DNA of 5,877 nt from Sphingomonadaceae bacterium (GCA_020446665.1 JAGREF010000426.1:1-5877); one strand, 5' to 3'; counted from the stretch's first letter, positions 1 to 5,877 are shown. Numbers and translations: made by a program. The notes: generated by a model not told the origin, from the letters alone.

Positions 1-67
1 GATGCTGCTGTTCGGCGCGATCTTCTTCCTGCTCGCTTTCCGCGCGACCAGGCGGAGCCTCGACTGA
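1..67 (+). CDS. ABC-2 type transporter permease, C-terminal end (partial)
   Basis: Only the last 21 codons are present, read from base 2 and ending at the TGA at 65-67. They encode a strongly hydrophobic segment (MLLFGAIFFLLAF) followed by a short basic tail (RATRRSLD). That is what the last membrane helix and cytoplasmic tail of an ABC-2 permease look like. The stop codon shares its final A with the ATG of the next gene, itself a clear ABC-2 permease, so the two are translationally coupled. Paired permeases of this kind are known from YhhJ/YbhS-YbhR type export operons, where an ATPase and an HlyD-like adaptor come first. The family call rests mainly on this context, because the fragment is too short to identify alone. 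Confidence 0.72.
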   Translation, partial: MLLFGAIFFLLAFRATRRSLD

Positions 68-1161
68 TGGGACGCTTGCGGGCCATGGCGATCAAGGAAA
101 CCTGGGCGCTGATGCGCGACCCGAAAGCGCGCATGGCGCTGTTCATGCCGCCACTGATCCAGCTTTTCGTGTTCAGCTTTGCCGCCACGCTGGAAGTGCG
201 CAATGTCGATGTCGGCCTGCTCGATATGAGCCAGGGCACCTATTCCACTGAATTCACCAGCCAGCTGGCGGGAAGCCCCAATTTCCGTACAATCAAGCGA
301 CTGCAATCACCTGCTGAGCTGAAACGGGCGATTGAGCGGCAGGAAATTATCGCAGCCATTGTGATCGAACAGGATTTTGACCGGCGCATGGCGGCCGGGC
401 AGAATGCGGAAATCGGCGTAGTGCTGGACGGGCGCAAATCCAACGCATCGCAGATTGTTTCCTCCTACATCATGCGTATCGCCGCCGGAATCGGCGCCAG
501 CGCCAGTGCACGCAGCCCGCCGGAAACCGTGCGGGTGACCAATCTGTTCAACCCCAACCTCGAATATGTCTGGTTCAACCTGCCATCGCTGATTGCCATG
601 ATTGGCGCTGTAGGCGGGCTGGCGCTGGCGAGCATGACCATCGCCCGCGAGCGTGAGAATGGCTCATTCGACCAGCTGATGGTCTCTCCGCTGCGGGTGC
701 ATGAAATCCTGATCGGCAAGATGCTGCCCCCGCTGGGCATCAGCATTATCAATGGTTTTGTCTTTTTGCTGGCAGCGGTGTTCATCTTCGGTGTGCCGTT
801 TGAAGGCTCCGTGATGCTATTCACCATATCGTTAGCAATCTACAATCTCGCCCTGATCGGGTTGGGAATGTTCGTCTCCTCACTCTCGCATACGCAACAG
901 CAGGCCTTTCTCGGCTCTTTCCTTGTGACCGTGCCGATCGTGATGCTGTCAGGCTTTTCCTCGCCGGTGGAGAACATGCCCGAATGGCTGCAAGTGCTGA
1001 ACCACGCCAACCCGGCCATGTATTTCCTGCCCGTCTGCCAGGGCCTGTTTCTGAAAGCGATGCCGGCCGGGGACGTTTTTGACTGGATGTGGCCGGTTGC
1101 CGTGATCGCCGCTGTCACTCTCGCTGCCTCGTCCTGGCTGTTCCGCGCCCGCATGGAGTAA
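67..1161 (+). CDS. ABC-2 type transporter permease (YhhJ/YbhR-like)
   Basis: This 364-residue protein is an inner-membrane permease subunit of an ABC exporter. Its layout is typical of the large ABC-2 (ABC2_membrane_3) class: one N-terminal helix (about 21-43), a periplasmic domain (about 45-168), then five helices near 172-193, 222-243, 249-271, 281-298 and 340-358. Two family signatures are visible: the cytoplasmic segment ERENGSFDQLMVSPL (195-209) after the second helix, and LSGFSSPVENMPEWLQ (294-309) before the last helix. The length is normal for the family. The start at 67 is supported by a GGAG at 54-57 and by the ATG overlapping the TGA of the preceding permease. The NodT-like outer-membrane gene starts 4 bases after its stop, which points to a tripartite export operon. 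The substrate cannot be read from sequence; relatives are usually annotated as drug or toxic-compound exporters. Confidence 0.93.
   Translation: MGRLRAMAIKETWALMRDPKARMALFMPPLIQLFVFSFAATLEVRNVDVGLLDMSQGTYSTEFTSQLAGSPNFRTIKRLQSPAELKRAIERQEIIAAIVIEQDFDRRMAAGQNAEIGVVLDGRKSNASQIVSSYIMRIAAGIGASASARSPPETVRVTNLFNPNLEYVWFNLPSLIAMIGAVGGLALASMTIARERENGSFDQLMVSPLRVHEILIGKMLPPLGISIINGFVFLLAAVFIFGVPFEGSVMLFTISLAIYNLALIGLGMFVSSLSHTQQQAFLGSFLVTVPIVMLSGFSSPVENMPEWLQVLNHANPAMYFLPVCQGLFLKAMPAGDVFDWMWPVAVIAAVTLAASSWLFRARME
1155..1158 (+). promoter_or_regulatory. Ribosome binding site deciding the start of the NodT-like gene
   Basis: GGAG lies at the very end of the permease gene. It stands 7 bases before the ATG at 1166 but only 4 bases before the in-frame TTG at 1163. 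The spacing favours the ATG, so the start codon at 1166 was chosen. Confidence 0.6.
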
Positions 1162-1165
1162 TTTG

Positions 1166-2581
1166 ATGCGTTTCGCCCCTTTCACCCCCCTGCCCCTGCT
1201 GGCCCTTGCCCTGTCTGCCTGCGCTGTCGGCCCTGACTATGAACGCCCGCAAAGCGCCATGGCCCCCGATTGGGTCGAGCCTGCCTCGCTTGAGCCGGTC
1301 GATCTCGCATGGTGGAACAGTTTCCACGATCCGCTGCTCACGTCGCTGGTGGAACGCGCCATCGCCACTGCCCCCGATGTGCGGGTGGCGCAGGCGCGGC
1401 TGGAGGAAGCCCGCGCCAATCGCGATGCGGTGCGCGGCGGACGGCTGCCCTCCGCGACTGTGACAGGCGCTGCAAACGAGACGGTTCTGTCCAAGAATGG
1501 CCAGCTTCCGATTGACAAGATTCCCGGCTTTGCCCGCGATTTCAGCCTGTTCGACATCGGCTTTGACGCGAGCTGGGAACTCGATTTCTGGGGCCGCCAG
1601 CAACGGCGGAAGCAAGGGGCAGAGGCCCGTACCGATGCCGCGCTGGAGGCGCGCCGCGATGTGCAAATACGCCTCGCTGCAGAAGTTGCCCGTGCCTATA
1701 CCGATATGCGCACGGCCCAGCGGGAAGCGACCTTGCGCCAGCAGATTGCCGATGCACAGGCTGGCCGCGCGCAGCTCGCCGACCAGTTGTTCCGCGCCGG
1801 GGACGCGTCTCGCATGGAAGCGGAAGCCGCCACCACCGTCGCCGCCAATGCTGCGCGCATGGTGCCTGAGGCGCAGGCACGCGCCGATGCCGCTGCCTAT
1901 CGCATCGCTGCCTTGCTGGGCGTGCCACCCGAAGAGATATTGCCAGAACTGCAACAGCCCTCTGCCCTGCCTGAACCGCCCGTCACCATCGCCGCCGGGG
2001 TCCGTTCAGACCTGCTCTCCCGCCGACCCGACCTTCGGCGCGCAGAACGGGAACTGGCCGCTGCCACCGCTGATATAGGCGTGGCCAAGGCCGATCTCTA
2101 CCCCCGCTTCGCGCTGATGGGCAGTGCAGGCTCGCAAGCGGTCAATGCAGGCGACCTGCCCAGCAGCGACAGTTTCCGCCTGTCGCTCGGCCCCAGCATC
2201 AGCTGGCCGATCTTCAATGGCGGCCGTATCCGCGCGCAAATTCGCGCGGCCGATGCCCGTGCCGATGGTGCGCTGGCTGCCTATGAAGGCACCGTGACCG
2301 GGGCTCTGGCCGACAGCGAAGCCGCGCTCAACCGCCATCGTCGCAGCCAGCTCGCCCTCGGCCAGGCCCGCCGCGCGCTTGCCAGCCAGCGAATCGCGCA
2401 TGATCTGTCCCGCCAGAGATTTGCGGCAGGGGAAGACAGCCGCCTGCAATATCTGGCCGCTCAGGCACAACTGGCCGAAGTGGAGCTGGCGACACTGCAG
2501 GCGCAAGCTGCCGAACTGCAGGCCGCCATCGCGCTGTACAAGGCGCTGGGCGGCGGCTGGCGAGATGAGGCTGGCAATTGA
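1166..2581 (+). CDS. NodT-family efflux outer-membrane lipoprotein (TolC-like channel)
   Basis: This 471-residue protein forms the outer-membrane channel of a tripartite efflux system. The N-terminus is a lipoprotein signal with lipobox LSAC (lipid Cys19). The +2 residue is Ala, which permits sorting to the outer membrane. Family motifs follow in order: VGPDY (21-25), WWNSFHDPLL (49-58), WELDFWGR (137-144), SRRPDLRRAERELAAA (285-300) with IGVAKADLYPRF (304-315), LGPSISWPIFNGGRI (341-355) and the closing ALYKALGGGW (456-465). The long Ala/Gln/Arg-rich stretches correspond to the two helical-hairpin repeats of the OEP fold. Length is normal. An in-frame TTG at 1163 would add one residue, but the ATG at 1166 fits the GGAG at 1155-1158 better. 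NodT proteins often serve RND pumps; here the upstream genes are ABC-2 permeases, so it most likely works with an ABC exporter. The substrate is unknown. Confidence 0.95.
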   Translation: MRFAPFTPLPLLALALSACAVGPDYERPQSAMAPDWVEPASLEPVDLAWWNSFHDPLLTSLVERAIATAPDVRVAQARLEEARANRDAVRGGRLPSATVTGAANETVLSKNGQLPIDKIPGFARDFSLFDIGFDASWELDFWGRQQRRKQGAEARTDAALEARRDVQIRLAAEVARAYTDMRTAQREATLRQQIADAQAGRAQLADQLFRAGDASRMEAEAATTVAANAARMVPEAQARADAAAYRIAALLGVPPEEILPELQQPSALPEPPVTIAAGVRSDLLSRRPDLRRAERELAAATADIGVAKADLYPRFALMGSAGSQAVNAGDLPSSDSFRLSLGPSISWPIFNGGRIRAQIRAADARADGALAAYEGTVTGALADSEAALNRHRRSQLALGQARRALASQRIAHDLSRQRFAAGEDSRLQYLAAQAQLAEVELATLQAQAAELQAAIALYKALGGGWRDEAGN

Positions 2582-2609
2582 CTGAGGCCTGGCCGTTACA
2601 GTTACACAG

Positions 2610-2638
2610 TTGACCGCAGCGCATTTCCCGCTAAGTGC
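2610..2638 (+). promoter_or_regulatory. Putative promoter of tRNA-Val
   Basis: A good -35 box, TTGACC, sits at 2610-2615. The -10 region, about 16 bases on, is CTAAGTG at 2631-2637 and is a poor match to the E. coli consensus; loose -10 boxes are common in alphaproteobacteria. The element ends about 10 bases before the mature tRNA 5' end at 2648, which is the expected placement for a tRNA promoter with a short leader. It is also the only recognisable promoter upstream of the monooxygenase gene. Confidence 0.5.
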
Positions 2639-2647
2639 GCGGCCAGA

Positions 2648-2723
2648 GGGCGGTTAGCTCAGTTGGTAGAGCATCTCGTTTACACCGAGAGGGTCGGCGG
2701 TTCGAGCCCGTCACCGCCCACCA
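2648..2723 (+). tRNA. tRNA-Val (anticodon UAC)
   Basis: This 76-base gene folds into a complete cloverleaf. The acceptor stem GGGCGGT (2648-2654) pairs with ACCGCCC (2713-2719), followed by discriminator A and an encoded CCA (2721-2723). The D stem is GCTC (2657-2660) with GAGC (2669-2672), enclosing AGTTGGTA. The anticodon stem TCTCG (2674-2678) pairs with CGAGA (2686-2690). The loop TTTACAC places the anticodon TAC at 2681-2683, which reads GUA and, by wobble, other valine codons. The T arm GGCGG / TTCGAGC / CCGTC has one G-U pair. There are no mismatches or introns. It sits between the efflux operon and the monooxygenase gene, on the same strand as both. Confidence 0.97.
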
Positions 2724-2741
2724 TTTTCCTGACGCAGAAGC

Positions 2742-2747
2742 GAGGGA
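2742..2747 (+). promoter_or_regulatory. Ribosome binding site deciding the monooxygenase start
   Basis: GAGGGA lies 7 bases before the ATG at 2755. This sets the true start downstream of the tRNA, although the reading frame stays open upstream to an ATG at 2635. The upstream 40 codons are only a translation of the tRNA gene. Confidence 0.7.
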
Positions 2748-2754
2748 AAATCTG

Positions 2755-3987
2755 ATGAATCATCTCGACATTGCCCATCTCGACATCGGCATAGCTGGCT
2801 GCGGCCCCGCCGGGCTGGCCTGCGCGTTGTTGCTGCATCGCGGCGGGCATCGGGTCACGCTGTACGAGCAATTTGACGAACCCCGCCCGATCGGTTCCGG
2901 CCTGATGATCCAGCCAACCGGGCTGGCCGTGCTGGACCGGCTTGGCCTTGCTGCGCGAACCATTGCCGCTGGCAGCCGGGTGGAACGATTGCTGGGGCTG
3001 AATGAAAACGGCAAGATGGTGCTCGATGCCCGCTATGCGGAACTTTCCGCGCCCGGCACATTCGGCATTGGCATTCACCGGGCGCAGCTGTTTGATCTGC
3101 TTTACGGCGCGGTTCTGGCCGCAGGCATCACTGTCCGCACGCAAAGCCAAGTGGCCCGATGCACGCTCGACAGAGAGAAGCGCATCCTGCACTTTGCCGA
3201 CGGCACGGCGTCTGCGCCGCATGATCTTGTCATTGACGCGCTGGGGCTGCATTCGCCGCTGGCAGAGGCGACCGGGCGCGTGCTCGATTATGGCGCGCTT
3301 TGGGCCACGCTGGACTGGCCCGATAGTGGCCCCTTCGATCCGCACAGGCTGGAACAGCGCTATCGCGCCGCGCGGCAAATGGTCGGCGTGTTGCCGCTGG
3401 GCCATGGCAAGCTGGCCTTCTTCTGGTCAATCAAGGCGCAGGACCTGCCCGCATGGCAAGCCAGCGGGCTGGACGAATGGAAGCACAAGGTGCTGGCGCT
3501 CTGGCCCGAATGCGCGTGTCTGCTGGAGCAGATAAGCGATGCCGACCAGCTGACCTTTGCCCGCTATGCCCATCGCACTGTCCCGCACCCGGTTAGCACT
3601 CGCATGGTCCAGATTGGCGATGCCTGGCATTCGGCCAGCCCGCAATTGGGGCAAGGCGCGAATATGGCGCTGCTCGATGCCTGGGCGCTCTCAGAGGGGC
3701 TGCGGCTGGGAACGACCCTCCCCGATGCCCTGCGGCAGTATCACGCATTGCGGGCGGATCATGTGAAACTCTACCAGTTTCTGACCGACTGGCTGACCCC
3801 GCTCTATCAATCAGACGCGGCTCTGCCTGCTGCCGTCCGCGATCGCCTGCTGGCACCAGTCTCGCGCATCTGGCCCGTTACGCGCATTCAATCTGCGCTG
3901 GTCGCCGGCCTGTTCGGCGCGCCGCTGCCGCTGCTGGGGCTGGACGTGCCGGATTACGGCAAACACACAATCACGCACCTGCCCTAG
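2755..3987 (+). CDS. FAD-dependent monooxygenase (PHBH/UbiH fold)
   Basis: This 410-residue flavoprotein belongs to the class A flavin monooxygenases, which use FAD and NAD(P)H to hydroxylate small, often aromatic, substrates. It has no signal peptide and should be cytoplasmic. The N-terminal Rossmann motif is GCGPAG (15-20), with acidic E38 ending the second strand (TLYEQ) to bind the FAD ribose. R109 in GIHRAQLFDLL (106-116) fits the conserved FAD-contacting arginine. The GD motif is textbook: GDAWHSASPQLGQGANMALLDA (288-309, split here as GDAWHSASP and QLGQGANMALLDA). The middle DG motif is altered: residues 161-167 read DALGLHS where the family has ADGxxS, so the usual Asp is Leu. The start at 2755 fits the GAGGGA upstream and follows tRNA-Val by 31 bases. 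The closest named relatives would be UbiH/VisC or salicylate-hydroxylase-like enzymes, but the substrate cannot be assigned. Confidence 0.9.
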   Translation: MNHLDIAHLDIGIAGCGPAGLACALLLHRGGHRVTLYEQFDEPRPIGSGLMIQPTGLAVLDRLGLAARTIAAGSRVERLLGLNENGKMVLDARYAELSAPGTFGIGIHRAQLFDLLYGAVLAAGITVRTQSQVARCTLDREKRILHFADGTASAPHDLVIDALGLHSPLAEATGRVLDYGALWATLDWPDSGPFDPHRLEQRYRAARQMVGVLPLGHGKLAFFWSIKAQDLPAWQASGLDEWKHKVLALWPECACLLEQISDADQLTFARYAHRTVPHPVSTRMVQIGDAWHSASPQLGQGANMALLDAWALSEGLRLGTTLPDALRQYHALRADHVKLYQFLTDWLTPLYQSDAALPAAVRDRLLAPVSRIWPVTRIQSALVAGLFGAPLPLLGLDVPDYGKHTITHLP

Positions 3988-4025
3988 CCAGCCTAGCCGC
4001 TGCCCCTCGATTCAGCGATAATCAC

Positions 4026-5144
4026 TCACAGACAGGGGCCATATTTGCGCTGATTGTCAAAGCCATAATACCAGTATCGCTGGCCGCTGGCACCATTGCT
4101 CTTGGTGCAGCTTTCATAGCCGGACCGGCTGTTGTCGCGGGCATTGCTGCGCCGACCGGAACTGTCCTGATAGCGCCAGCTGTCGTCCTGGGCGCGGGTC
4201 GATCCTCCACCGCGCCGGTTCATTTCACTGCGCGCAGCCCGCGCGCCATTGGTATTGCCCAGCATGCGCACGATCACCGGCAGATCCTGCTGGCGAACAT
4301 AGCTCATCTTGCCCGCCGAAGCGACGCGGCCCACGGCATATTCGACGACAGCGGGCGCGCGCGATACCTCGATCGCATGGATCACCGACCCGCCCCAATT
4401 GCCGGCGTCGATGCCATTATCGACATAGAGCATGTGCACCGCGTTGGCCGCTCCATATTGCGCCGCACGCGCCTTCATCTTGCGGGCACGAGGCACTTCG
4501 CTGCAAGCCTCTCGCTTGCCCAGCTGGCATGCCTTCTCGAATGACAGAAGATAATCATCGGCATATTGCCCCAACGCGGGATCGGGCAATTCCTGCACCG
4601 CCGTCATCAGTTGGTAGCAGCCAAAGATAATATCCGCCGCACAGGCCCGGCGGCTGTAGGGTATGGCATTGGTCAGGTTGCGATAGGGCGAGCTCTTATT
4701 GGTGTAGAGCTGCGACATGGCATAGCAGGCCTTCACATCGCCCAATGAACAGCCGCGCTTTCCCGGTTCCACAACCAGCGCCCAATTGGTGAAATTGGCC
4801 GCTTCGTTCGAGCTGCCACTGGCGACCAGCGCCGCATCGCCGCACATCACTGCACCGCGCGGATTCTGGCAGGCCGCGCTTAACAGCCGGACATAGGCCG
4901 CCGGGTCAAAGCTGGGCCTTCCGCGAACCAGCAGAACTTTTTCCGCCATGGTGCAGGCAGCAGGATTGGCCCCGCGACAGAGCGGATCAATAATCCGCAA
5001 CGCCCCTGCATAATCGCCCCGGCCAAGCCGCGCATTCGCCTCTGCCAGACTGCCTGCAGCCGCCTGAGCATAGGCTGGCTGTTGTGCAGACAGAAACGCC
5101 AGAACGGCCAGACCGATTGCGGATGCAAGTTTCCTGATGTTCAT
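4026..5144 (-). CDS. Secreted cysteine-rich Sel1-like repeat protein (Hcp-like), function unknown
   Basis: This 372-residue protein begins with a clear signal peptide: NIRK, a hydrophobic core, then a likely cut after AYA (26). Residues about 33-215 carry five Cys pairs at 56/64, 92/101, 132/140, 168/176 and 206/214. Four are exactly CX7C and one is CX8C, and first-Cys spacing is 36, 40, 36 and 38. This is the pattern of the Sel1-like repeats of Helicobacter Hcp proteins, where each pair forms a disulfide between the two helices of a repeat. Repeats 3-5 keep features such as KAC, RAC and KACQLG with aromatic residues between. Residues 217-308 resemble nothing I recognise. A polar Arg/Ser/Asn/Gly-rich linker (310-342) leads to a Tyr-rich tail with two more cysteines (346 and 371). 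ATG 5144 is fixed by an in-frame TAA two codons upstream; the SD is weak. Expected location is the periplasm or outside the cell. The molecular role is unknown. Confidence 0.82.
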   Translation of the reverse strand: MNIRKLASAIGLAVLAFLSAQQPAYAQAAAGSLAEANARLGRGDYAGALRIIDPLCRGANPAACTMAEKVLLVRGRPSFDPAAYVRLLSAACQNPRGAVMCGDAALVASGSSNEAANFTNWALVVEPGKRGCSLGDVKACYAMSQLYTNKSSPYRNLTNAIPYSRRACAADIIFGCYQLMTAVQELPDPALGQYADDYLLSFEKACQLGKREACSEVPRARKMKARAAQYGAANAVHMLYVDNGIDAGNWGGSVIHAIEVSRAPAVVEYAVGRVASAGKMSYVRQQDLPVIVRMLGNTNGARAARSEMNRRGGGSTRAQDDSWRYQDSSGRRSNARDNSRSGYESCTKSNGASGQRYWYYGFDNQRKYGPCL

Positions 5145-5241
5145 GCCTTACCATTCACAGAAATTGAACTTGAAGAACAGCTAGTTGGCTAAAGGCAATC
5201 CCGTCAATCCGCTAACAGCAATTGTCATGTTCGGCATGGCG

Positions 5242-5838
5242 CTACTGCGCGCTCACCACTTCATCCACCAGCGCCGCGGCATCCTCGCCCGACCAGTCAT
5301 AGCCGCCAACCATGCGCCAGACCTCTTGTCCTTGCGCGTCATAGAGCACGGTGGTGGGCAGCACGCCGCCGCCATAGGCGAAGCTCAATTGCGTTTCCGG
5401 GTCCAGCCATGGTTCCAGATGGGTGTATTTCCCCTTTTCAAAAAAGGGCACGACCTTCTCCGCGCCCTGCAGATCCTGGCTGATGGTCACCACACGCAAT
5501 GTCCCGTCATAGCGTGCGGCCAGCTCGTCCAGCATGGGCATTTCGGTAACGCAGGGCGCGCACCATGTGGCCCAGAGATTGACCAGCACCGGCCGCCCCT
5601 GCAACGCCGCCAGGTTGAGCGTAGTGCCATCGGGCGCAGTGACATTGATCGCAGGCATCAACTCTCCGGCCATGCTGCGGTCGAGCGTGCCGGTCAGTCC
5701 GCTCTCCGCCTGCTTCGCGTCTGGCGCGCCTTCTTGTTGCATGGGCGCATCGCTTTGCCTATCGCAGCCCGCCAGCAACAGCGCAGCGCCGCCAGCGGCA
5801 GCAAACAGGGCGAATGATGTGACGGATCGTAAGGACAA
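5242..5838 (-). CDS. TlpA/ResA-like thiol-disulfide oxidoreductase lipoprotein
   Basis: This protein (198 residues from the chosen start) is a membrane-anchored periplasmic thioredoxin-fold protein of the TlpA/ResA/DsbE group, which usually reduces disulfides in periplasmic clients such as apocytochrome c or copper-site proteins. The N-terminus is a lipoprotein signal with lipobox LAGC (lipid Cys25). The +2 residue is Asp, which in E. coli keeps lipoproteins in the inner membrane. A polar linker (about 26-58) precedes the thioredoxin domain. The active site WCAPC is at 92-96 in NLWATWCAPC, and the cis-proline loop VLPTT has Pro161. The start is uncertain: TTG at 5838 has GGAG 6 bases upstream, TTG at 5850 adds four residues without a clear SD, and the frame stays open to the window edge. 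It is followed 97 bases later by the cysteine-rich repeat protein and is divergent from argH. No regulator site is visible. Confidence 0.92.
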   Translation of the reverse strand: MSLRSVTSFALFAAAGGAALLLAGCDRQSDAPMQQEGAPDAKQAESGLTGTLDRSMAGELMPAINVTAPDGTTLNLAALQGRPVLVNLWATWCAPCVTEMPMLDELAARYDGTLRVVTISQDLQGAEKVVPFFEKGKYTHLEPWLDPETQLSFAYGGGVLPTTVLYDAQGQEVWRMVGGYDWSGEDAAALVDEVVSAQ

Positions 5839-5877
5839 GACAGGCTCCAACCAGATGTGGGGCGGACGCTTTGCCGA
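5819..5877 (+). CDS. argH: Argininosuccinate lyase, N-terminal end (partial)
   Basis: The last 59 bases encode VTDRKDKTGSNQMWGGRFA in an open plus-strand frame that runs off the window. MWGGRFA is the near-invariant N-terminal signature of argininosuccinate lyase, seen as ALWGGRF in E. coli ArgH. The enzyme splits argininosuccinate into arginine and fumarate, the last step of arginine synthesis in the cytoplasm. Two starts are possible. GTG at 5819 has AGGG at 5807-5810, 8 bases upstream, and gives a 12-residue polar lead; I prefer it. ATG at 5855 would start directly at MWGGRF. With the GTG start the gene overlaps the 5' end of the divergent TlpA-like gene by 20 bases, or by 32 if that gene starts at 5850. 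The fragment is short, but the signature is specific. Confidence 0.85.
   Translation, partial: MTDRKDKTGSNQMWGGRFA
5845..5848 (-). promoter_or_regulatory. Ribosome binding site favouring the TTG start of the TlpA-like gene
   Basis: On the minus strand GGAG (5848 down to 5845) stands 6 bases before the TTG at 5838-5836. The other in-frame TTG, at 5850, overlaps this site and has no comparable SD of its own. The preference is moderate, since TTG starts are rare. Confidence 0.45.

Noticed and set aside
1115..1954. A 279-codon open frame on the minus strand opposite the NodT-like gene.
   Set aside because: It is an antisense shadow, with low-complexity Gly/Ala/Arg composition, and the plus-strand frame carries every NodT motif.
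2648..2723. tRNA-Val as an integration site for a mobile element.
   Set aside because: I found no integrase gene and no repeat of the tRNA 3' end within the window.
2635..2754. An in-frame N-terminal extension of the monooxygenase by 40 codons from an ATG at 2635.
   Set aside because: It is a translation of the tRNA-Val gene. The FAD motif begins normally after the ATG at 2755, which has its own ribosome site.
3983..3998. A direct repeat CCTAGCC (3983-3989 and 3992-3998) at the end of the monooxygenase gene.
   Set aside because: Two 7-base copies in GC-rich DNA are within chance expectation, and no further copies follow.
4002..4053. Two inverted repeats around the convergent gene ends: GCCCCT (4002-4007) with AGGGGC (4034-4039), and TCAGCG (4012-4017) with CGCTGA (4048-4053), a possible terminator.
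   Set aside because: Each stem is only 6 bases with a long loop, the two interleave so both cannot form as simple hairpins, and no T-run follows on either strand.
5145..5241. A possible promoter for the cysteine-rich repeat gene: minus-strand TTGACG (plus 5202-5207) as -35.
   Set aside because: No acceptable -10 box lies 16-18 bases downstream (the sequence there is CTAGCT), so separate transcription cannot be claimed.
5185..5817. A 210-codon open frame on the plus strand opposite the TlpA-like gene.
   Set aside because: It is the antisense shadow of a clear WCAPC thioredoxin gene, as expected in GC-rich DNA. Its product has no recognisable motifs.

Overview
The window reads as ordinary, GC-rich chromosomal DNA, densely coded on both strands. 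It probably comes from an alphaproteobacterium of the Sphingomonadales (Sphingomonas, Novosphingobium or Erythrobacter type). That placement is an inference from gene style, the GC-biased third codon positions and the argH start sequence MWGGRFA beside a TlpA-like gene; no marker gene proves it.

Left part (1-2581, + strand): the 3' end of a tripartite export operon. It holds the last codons of one ABC-2 type permease, a complete second ABC-2 permease whose ATG overlaps the previous stop codon, and 4 bases later a NodT-family outer-membrane lipoprotein. Together they would form an inner-membrane ABC pump joined to an outer-membrane channel. The ATPase and the periplasmic adaptor should lie just left of the window.

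Middle (2582-3987, + strand): a promoter-like element, a complete tRNA-Val (anticodon UAC) with encoded CCA, and, 31 bases after it, a 410-residue FAD-dependent monooxygenase of the PHBH/UbiH fold. No separate promoter is evident for the monooxygenase, so it may be read through from the tRNA promoter.

Right part (4026-5838, - strand): two exported proteins facing the monooxygenase. The outer gene, read first, encodes a TlpA/ResA-like thioredoxin lipoprotein with a WCAPC active site and an Asp at +2 after the lipid Cys, predicting inner-membrane retention. The second, 97 bases downstream, encodes a secreted 372-residue protein with five cysteine pairs at 36-40-residue intervals, which matches the disulfide-braced Sel1-like repeats of the Helicobacter Hcp family. 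A thiol-disulfide protein beside a protein with 12 cysteines suggests a functional link.

Right edge (5819-5877, + strand): the first codons of argH (argininosuccinate lyase), divergent from tlpA, with the two 5' ends apparently overlapping.

I see no mobile element, CRISPR array or phage gene. The most interesting points are the Hcp-like repeat protein with its thioredoxin neighbour, the overlapping tlpA/argH starts, and the altered DG motif in the monooxygenase.
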